NCBI GenBank assembly: GCA_025965155.1
Contig: JAOPXN010000106.1
Location: forward strand, 1-63,700
Direction: 5' to 3'
Length of the DNA: 63,700 nt
Source: Propionibacteriaceae bacterium
GTDB lineage: Bacteria; Actinomycetota; Actinomycetes; Propionibacteriales; Propionibacteriaceae
Both the position numbers and the translations under genes were made by a program. Positions 58,469-63,700 of the stretch are shown piece after piece; the stretch's first letter is position 1; each line of letters starts with the position of its first letter. Below the pieces are notes generated by a model. It saw only the letters and a list, made by a program, of their open reading frames with translations. It did not search any database and had not been told where the DNA came from.

Positions 58469-61400
58469 ATGCCCATACGCCGATGGACGAAGGGCGCAGC
58501 AACCGGCGTCGCCCTCGCTCTCGCCGGAGGATCGCTCGCATCGCTGCCGACGCTGGCACATGCGGCCGCCGCACTGCCCATTGCCGCCATCCAAGGCACC
58601 ACCGACGTCACGCCGTACCTCGGCAAAGAGGTGACGACCACCCCGTCAATGGTGACCGCCGTCTACGGCCAGGGAAGCTCATCGGAGCTTCGAGGCTTCG
58701 TCGTCCAGACGCCGGGGAGCGGCGGCCGAAAGAACCTGACCAAGGCATCGGACGCGGTCTTTGTCTTCATGAACGATGCCGCCTTCGATGTCGCGATCGG
58801 TGACGTGGTCACGGTGCGCGGAACGGCCGGCGAGTTCAACGGGCTGACCCAGATCGCTGGTCAGGTCACCGTTACCGACGTCCCCGGCACCTTCGCGCCG
58901 GTGAAGCCGGTGACCGGACGGTCCTGGCGGAGCACCGTTGTGCACCGGGAAAACCTGGAGTCGATGCTCTTCGAGAGCAGCGAGAAGTTCCTGGTGTCCG
59001 ACACGTTTCCGCTGCTGCGGTTCGGCGAGCTGGGTCTGTCCTCTGGGGACTCACTGCCGGTCCAGCCCACCGAGGTGGGCCCGGCGAACAGTAGCGAGGC
59101 TCGGGCTCAAGCGGTGCGGAACGCAGCCATTCGGGTGAACCTGGACGACGGGAGCAACCGCGGCTACACCCGGACCAAGACTCTGCCGGCCCGGACACTG
59201 CCCTACCTGACGGCAAACAAGAATGTCACGGTCGGGGACCGGCTGACTCTGGATGAGCCGGTCGTAGTTGACTTCCGCAACGGGCTCTGGAAGTTCAACC
59301 CCACCCGACCGATCAGCGCCGGCGACGAGGTCGCCACCGTCAAACCCAAGCGTGCACCGAAGGTTCCGAAAGTCGGCGGCGCCTTCTCCGTGGCTTCCTT
59401 CAATGTGCTGAACTACTTCACCACCACCGGCGACGGACGCAAAGGCTGCACCGGGTCCAATCTGGACACCGCCGACAGCTTCAACATCACCTTTGACTGC
59501 GATGTCCGCGGCGCCTGGGACGCGGCGGATCTGACCCGGCAGCAGGACAAGATCACCTCGGCTATCAACAAGCTGAACGCGTCCGTCGTCGGGCTGATGG
59601 AGATCGAGAACTCCGTAAAACTGGGCGAACCCGCCGACGAAGCCACCGCCACGCTGGTCGGTGCACTGAACCGGGCGGCCGGGGAGCGCCGATGGGCCTA
59701 CGTGCGTTCTTCCACCCAGCTGCAGAGTGTGGCCGACCAGGACTTCATCACCAATGCGCTGATCTACCGGATCGACAAGGTGAAGCTCAACGGCAAGGCC
59801 TACGCGCTGGGCGCTGAAGCCGGTGAAGACGGAGCCTTCGCGAACGCCCGGACCCCCATCGCCGCCTCTTTCACCGCCCGCTCCGGCGGTAAGCCGATGC
59901 TGGTGGTCGTCAACCACCTGAAGTCCAAAAGCGGCCAGGGCACCGGTGACAATGCCGACACCGGTGAGGGCGCCTTCAACGGCGACCGCGTCCGGCAGGC
60001 CCAGGCCCTGGTGGAGTGGCTGCCAGACGTGCAGGCAGCCAGCCGAGCGGATGCCACCATCCTTGTCGGCGACTTCAACTCCTACACCGCCGAGCGTCCG
60101 CTTCAGGTCCTCTACCGTGCGGGGTACCGCAACGCCGCGCCCGGAAGCCAGTACTCGTACAGCTTCAGCGGGCTGGCCGGTTCGCTGGACCACATCCTGG
60201 TGAACCGGGATGCGCGGAAGCGGCTCACCCGATCGACGGTCTGGAACATCAACTCCGGCGAGTCGCCGGCGCTGGAGTACTCCACCTACAAGACCACGAA
60301 GGTCAACTACTACAGGTCGGACCCGACACGCTCATCCGACCACGACCCGGTGGTCGCCGGGTTCCGGCGAGGCCCGAAGACCGGTGAGACAGACCTGACA
60401 CTGCTGAACTTCAACGACTTCCACGGTCGGATCGACGACACCAGCCCGAACACTGTGGGCTTCTTCGGCACCATCGAGGAGGAGCGTGAGCTCGCCGGTG
60501 AGAAGAAGACGCTGCTGCTGTCGGCGGGCGACAGCATCGGCGGGTCACTCTTCACCTCCTCCGTCCAGCAGGACCAACCGACCATCGACATCCTCAACGC
60601 CGCGGACCTGAGCACCTCGGCGGTCGGCAACCACGAGTTCGACAAGGGCTTATCCGACCTGACGGGTCGAGTCGCGGATGCTGCGAACTGGACGTATCTC
60701 GGTGCGAATGTCTACGCCAAGGGCACGACCAAGCCGGCACTGCCCGAGTACGCCCTCTTCAAGCGGTCCGGCCTGAGCGTTGCGGTCGTGGGTGCGGTGA
60801 CCGACGAGGTTCCTTCGCTGGTGTCGGCCGCGGGCGTGGCCGATATCGACTTCGGCGATCCGGTTGATGCAGTGAACCGGGTCGCGAAGAAGCTGAGTGA
60901 CGGCAAGAAGTCCAATGGTGAGGCGGACGTGATCGTCGCCGAGTACCACGAGGGAGCCGTGGAGGGGCAGGGATCCTCCACTCTGGCCGACCAGGTCGCC
61001 AAGGGCGGCATGTTCGCCAAGATCGTCGAGAAGACCTCGCCCGATGTCGACGCCATCTTCACCGCGCACACGCACCAGGCGTATGCGTGGGACGGACCGA
61101 TCCCCGGGCACGCCGACCGGACCCGGCCGATCCTGCAGGCGGAGTCGTACGCGGCCCTGCTTGGCAAGGTCACGTTGACGATCGACAAGCGCAGCGGCGA
61201 CGTGGTCGCCTACGACCACGAGAACCTCAAGGCCACCAGCACCTCCAACGCCGACCTGGTCGCCGCGTATCCGCGGGTCAAGACGATCAGCGGCCTGGTG
61301 GACGCGGCGCTGGCAAAGGCGGCTGAGGTCGGTGACGTGGTGATCGGCCAAGCCAGTGCCCCGATCACCCGGGCCTTCAGCACCAACGCCGCCGGCGAGA

Positions 61401-62239
61401 AGATCGAGGACCGGGCGGCTGAGTCCACCATCGGGAACCTGGTGGCGAACATGCTCCATGACCAGCTGGCCGACCCGGCCCGCGGCGCTGCGCAGATCGG
61501 TGTGCAGAACCCGGGCGGCAACCGGGCGGACCTCGACCGGGGCGACATCACCTTCGGCGAGGCGGCGTCCGTGCTTCCCTTCGCCAACTCGCTCTTCACC
61601 GAGACCCTCACCGGTGCGCAGTTCAAGACACTGCTGGAACAGCAGTGGCAGACCAACCGGGACGGGTCCCCGTTCACCGGGTCGCGTCCGTACCTGCAGC
61701 TCGGGCTGTCGGATAACGTCAGCTACACCTTCGACGCGTCCCGGCCGTGGGGCAGCCGGATCACCTCGATCAGCATCGACGGCAAGCCGATCGATCCGGC
61801 GCAGAACTACCGGGTAGCCATACCCAGCTTCCTGACCACCGGTGGCGACAACTTCCACGTTCTCAAGGACGGCACGGACAAGCGCGACTCGGGGCTGATC
61901 GACCTGGACTCGTGGACCGACTACGTCAAGAGCAACGTGCCGCTCACACCATCCTTCGCCAAGCAGGCTGTGTCGGTAGTTCCGCTGCCCTCGACCCTGG
62001 CTGCCGGCGGCACCACCACGTTCGACGTCAGCGGGCTGGACTTCACCAGCGACGGCAGCCCTGCGACCACCAGCCTGGCCGCCTCACTGAACGGGAGTGA
62101 GATCGGCACCTTCCCGGTGAGCAACGCCGCCGCGAGGGTCGACCTAGCCGTACCGTCCGACGCGCCCAGCGGCCCGGGAACGCTGGTCCTCACCGGCAAC
62201 ACCGGAACCACGGTGCGGATCCCGGTGACGGTGGAGTGA
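58469..62239 (+). CDS. Secreted ExeM/NucH-type nuclease fused to a 5'-nucleotidase
   Basis: A 1256-residue exported protein. Signal peptide 1-32. Residues 35-290 are an OB-fold-like nucleic acid binding region. Residues 300-630 are an endonuclease/exonuclease/phosphatase domain (VASFNVLNYFTT, VVNHLKSKSGQG at about 480, SLDHILVNR at 572, SSDHDPVVAG at 622). Residues 640-890 are a metallophosphatase (LLNFNDFHGRID at 645, GNHEFDKG at 720, AHTHQAYAW at 866). Residues 930-1120 are a 5'-nucleotidase C-terminal domain (GGNRADLDRGDITFGEA at about 1014). The end (1150-1256) is an Ig-like fold. Together it would degrade extracellular DNA and then release nucleoside and phosphate. AAGGAG precedes the ATG. 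Attachment to the wall is not obvious: no LPXTG. Confidence 0.93.
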   Translation: MPIRRWTKGAATGVALALAGGSLASLPTLAHAAAALPIAAIQGTTDVTPYLGKEVTTTPSMVTAVYGQGSSSELRGFVVQTPGSGGRKNLTKASDAVFVFMNDAAFDVAIGDVVTVRGTAGEFNGLTQIAGQVTVTDVPGTFAPVKPVTGRSWRSTVVHRENLESMLFESSEKFLVSDTFPLLRFGELGLSSGDSLPVQPTEVGPANSSEARAQAVRNAAIRVNLDDGSNRGYTRTKTLPARTLPYLTANKNVTVGDRLTLDEPVVVDFRNGLWKFNPTRPISAGDEVATVKPKRAPKVPKVGGAFSVASFNVLNYFTTTGDGRKGCTGSNLDTADSFNITFDCDVRGAWDAADLTRQQDKITSAINKLNASVVGLMEIENSVKLGEPADEATATLVGALNRAAGERRWAYVRSSTQLQSVADQDFITNALIYRIDKVKLNGKAYALGAEAGEDGAFANARTPIAASFTARSGGKPMLVVVNHLKSKSGQGTGDNADTGEGAFNGDRVRQAQALVEWLPDVQAASRADATILVGDFNSYTAERPLQVLYRAGYRNAAPGSQYSYSFSGLAGSLDHILVNRDARKRLTRSTVWNINSGESPALEYSTYKTTKVNYYRSDPTRSSDHDPVVAGFRRGPKTGETDLTLLNFNDFHGRIDDTSPNTVGFFGTIEEERELAGEKKTLLLSAGDSIGGSLFTSSVQQDQPTIDILNAADLSTSAVGNHEFDKGLSDLTGRVADAANWTYLGANVYAKGTTKPALPEYALFKRSGLSVAVVGAVTDEVPSLVSAAGVADIDFGDPVDAVNRVAKKLSDGKKSNGEADVIVAEYHEGAVEGQGSSTLADQVAKGGMFAKIVEKTSPDVDAIFTAHTHQAYAWDGPIPGHADRTRPILQAESYAALLGKVTLTIDKRSGDVVAYDHENLKATSTSNADLVAAYPRVKTISGLVDAALAKAAEVGDVVIGQASAPITRAFSTNAAGEKIEDRAAESTIGNLVANMLHDQLADPARGAAQIGVQNPGGNRADLDRGDITFGEAASVLPFANSLFTETLTGAQFKTLLEQQWQTNRDGSPFTGSRPYLQLGLSDNVSYTFDASRPWGSRITSISIDGKPIDPAQNYRVAIPSFLTTGGDNFHVLKDGTDKRDSGLIDLDSWTDYVKSNVPLTPSFAKQAVSVVPLPSTLAAGGTTTFDVSGLDFTSDGSPATTSLAASLNGSEIGTFPVSNAAARVDLAVPSDAPSGPGTLVLTGNTGTTVRIPVTVE

Positions 62240-62260
62240 CCTCGAGACGGTGAAAAGGGA

Positions 62261-62295
62261 TCGGGTCGGCGGACGTACTTTGGCCGCCGACCCGA
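62261..62295. terminator. Bidirectional hairpin terminator
   Basis: Arms 62261-62272 (TCGGGTCGGCGG) and 62284-62295 pair in a 12-bp stem with an 11-base loop, between the convergent nuclease gene and the E2 gene. Confidence 0.75.
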
Positions 62296-62301
62296 ACCGT
62301 T

Positions 62302-63700
62302 CTAGAACAACAGCGCCAGACCGGGATCCCGCAGGATCGAGGCGACGTCGGCCAGGAACCTCGACCCCTGCTCGCCATCGACCAGACGGTGGTCGAACGA
62401 CAGCGCCAAGGTGGTGACCCAGCGGGGCTCGATCCGCTCCTCGGCACCCACGCCCACCACCCAGGGACGGCGGTCGATGGCGCCGATACAGAGAATCCCC
62501 GCCTCCGGTGGGTTCAGGATCGGCGTCCCGGCGTCCACCCCGAAGACTCCGACATTGGTAATCGTGAAGGTGCCCTGAGCGGTGTCAGCGGGCTGGGTCC
62601 TGCCGTCCTTGGCTACCGAGACCAGGTCGTTGATGGCAACGGCGAGATCAAGCAGGCCGAGATCCTGCGCCCCCTTGACGTTGGGCACCATCAATCCGCG
62701 TGGCGTGGCTGCAGCGATGCCCAGGTTCACCCGATGCTTGATCACGATCTCGTTGGCTGCAGCGTCCCAGCTGGAGTTCAGCTCCGGCGTCCGGCTCAGA
62801 GCCAGACACACGGCCTTGGCAACCAGCAGCAGCGGCGACACCCGTACCCCGGAGAACTCGCGACGGCTCCTGAGCCGTTCCAGCAGCTCCATCGCCGCGG
62901 TGACGTCGCAGGTCAGCCACTCGGTCACGTGGGGTGCCGTGAAGGCGCTGGCCACCATGGCCTCGGCGGTGAGCTTGCGCACACCCTTGATCGGGATGCG
63001 GGTCTCCGCGGCGTCGCCGGTGGAGTCCGTGGCGGCGCGCGACTTTGCCTCCGCGGAGCCGGTACTAGTTGCCGCGCCGGTGGCGCTGGCCTGGACGTCG
63101 TCGCGGGTGATCACGCCACCGGGGCCGGTGCCGCGTACCGATCCCAGATCGATGCCTAGATCCTTGGCCAGCTTGCGAACCGGGGGTTTGGCCAGGACAG
63201 CGCCACCCTCCAACCGTGGCTCTGCGGGCGCGGTCCCCGGCCCCGGCAGCGGACCGCCGACCGGCTCGGACTGGTGCCCCGGCAGCGGCGAGCGCGAGTC
63301 GGCGCGGCGGGACACCGGGACCTGAGTGGAGAACGTGTCCGCGACCTGGGCGTGGGCCCGCTCGGGCACCGGCTCGGGGGCGGTGCTCTTGCGGGGCCGT
63401 CGCTTGGCGTCCGTGGTACGCGGGCCGTAGCCGACCAGAACCGCAACCCGGCCGCCGGGCGCCGCGCCGCCGATCTTGCCGGCCTCGATCTCCTCACCCG
63501 GATCGGCGGCTTCGGCCACCTCAGCCCTACCCTGCGCGTCGGCTGGCCCGGTCGTCGAGGGTGTGCCGTCGTCGATGCTGATGATCGGGGAGCCGACCTC
63601 CACCATCTGGCCCTCTTCGGCCAGCAGCGCGGAGACGGTGCCGGCGTACGGTGTCGGCAGCTCGACCAGGGACTTGCTGGTCTCTATCTCCACCACGATG
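62302..63700 (-). CDS. Dihydrolipoamide acyltransferase (E2) of a 2-oxoacid dehydrogenase, N-terminus beyond window
   Basis: The visible 466 residues start inside a lipoyl domain: the lipoylated Lys lies in EIETSKSLVELP, encoded near 63675. After a Pro/Ala linker comes the E3-binding domain (KPPVRKLAKDLGIDLGSVRGTGPGGVI), a second linker, and the catalytic CAT domain with the DHRLVDGEQG motif carrying the His-xxx-Asp-Gly active site near the C-terminus. Branched-chain and pyruvate E2 share this layout; the single visible lipoyl domain and linker style are compatible with the branched-chain type (BkdC). The GTG at 63696 is internal, because the lipoyl domain would lack its first strands; the true start lies right of the window. 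Confidence 0.93.
   Translation of the reverse strand, partial: IVVEIETSKSLVELPTPYAGTVSALLAEEGQMVEVGSPIISIDDGTPSTTGPADAQGRAEVAEAADPGEEIEAGKIGGAAPGGRVAVLVGYGPRTTDAKRRPRKSTAPEPVPERAHAQVADTFSTQVPVSRRADSRSPLPGHQSEPVGGPLPGPGTAPAEPRLEGGAVLAKPPVRKLAKDLGIDLGSVRGTGPGGVITRDDVQASATGAATSTGSAEAKSRAATDSTGDAAETRIPIKGVRKLTAEAMVASAFTAPHVTEWLTCDVTAAMELLERLRSRREFSGVRVSPLLLVAKAVCLALSRTPELNSSWDAAANEIVIKHRVNLGIAAATPRGLMVPNVKGAQDLGLLDLAVAINDLVSVAKDGRTQPADTAQGTFTITNVGVFGVDAGTPILNPPEAGILCIGAIDRRPWVVGVGAEERIEPRWVTTLALSFDHRLVDGEQGSRFLADVASILRDPGLALLF

Noticed and set aside
1-63700. tRNA, rRNA, CRISPR array, riboswitch, prophage or insertion sequence
   Set aside because: I looked in the gaps for tRNA arms, spaced direct repeats, terminal inverted repeats with transposase frames and known leader structures, and found none that hold up. 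A systematic covariance-model search was not possible here.
63691-63700. GTG at 63696 as the start of the E2 gene
   Set aside because: Starting there would remove the first strands of the lipoyl domain; the frame is open to the window edge, so the gene begins outside.

Overview
The window is a GC-rich, gene-dense stretch of actinobacterial chromosome. Its gene content (polyphosphate glucokinase, caa3-type CtaG, PAS-ANTAR and DUF1707 proteins, an Lrp/rocD arginine cluster like that of mycobacteria) points to Actinomycetota. A member of the Propionibacteriales (Microlunatus-like) is my best guess, but this is inference and not proven here. I annotate 57 protein genes, two of them cut by the window ends. 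I see no rRNA, tRNA, CRISPR array, transposase or prophage gene.

Layout. 1-3501: a MarR regulator divergent from a probable operon of YceI protein, pirin, VOC protein and a second pirin. 3502-5842: a sparse, less GC-rich stretch with a small secreted protein and a DUF2188 protein. 5843-10033: a tight operon of two DUF1707 proteins, a small membrane PH protein and a large membrane PH protein fused to an aminoglycoside-phosphotransferase-like kinase. 10097-23611: mostly housekeeping genes (ppgK, argS, aldo/keto reductase, debranching-type glucosidase, nei-type glycosylase, phosphotransferase, pgi, OhrR-like regulator, dGTPase) plus a ribbon-helix-helix-like protein behind nested palindromes. 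23709-26645: membrane proteins (DUF2243, CtaG, TspO-like, M50-like peptidase). 27088-32973: nagZ coupled to an amidohydrolase, a divergent serine hydrolase, and a secreted SH3 cell-wall protein. 33139-41442: flavoprotein reductase, 3-methyladenine glycosylase, Gfo/Idh oxidoreductase, MarR, P450, Tat-exported protein, TetR, CsbD, and a nucleotidyltransferase. 41481-46925: GH13 enzyme, MFS transporter, and the arginine/ornithine pair with its Lrp regulator. 46952-52020: coiled-coil protein, PAS-ANTAR, and GH36 alpha-galactosidase divergent from LacI. 52108-63700: acyl-CoA dehydrogenase, ferredoxin reductase, secreted protein, GH2 enzyme, a giant secreted nuclease/5'-nucleotidase, and an E2 acyltransferase running off the end.

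How the genes work together. Several enzymes feed sugar into glycolysis: GH36, GH2, GH13 and the debranching enzyme release sugars, ppgK phosphorylates glucose with polyphosphate, and pgi passes it on. Local regulators sit next to their likely targets with visible palindromic operators (MarR/yceI, OhrR-like, MarR/P450 region, TetR, LacI/GH36, Lrp/amidinotransferase).

The most striking sequence-level pattern is the start architecture. At least 15 genes have a TAnnnT -10 hexamer exactly 6 or 7 bases before the start codon and no Shine-Dalgarno, so they are probably transcribed as leaderless mRNAs. This pattern was used to choose several starts. The most unusual protein is the 811-residue membrane PH-kinase fusion at 7598-10033.
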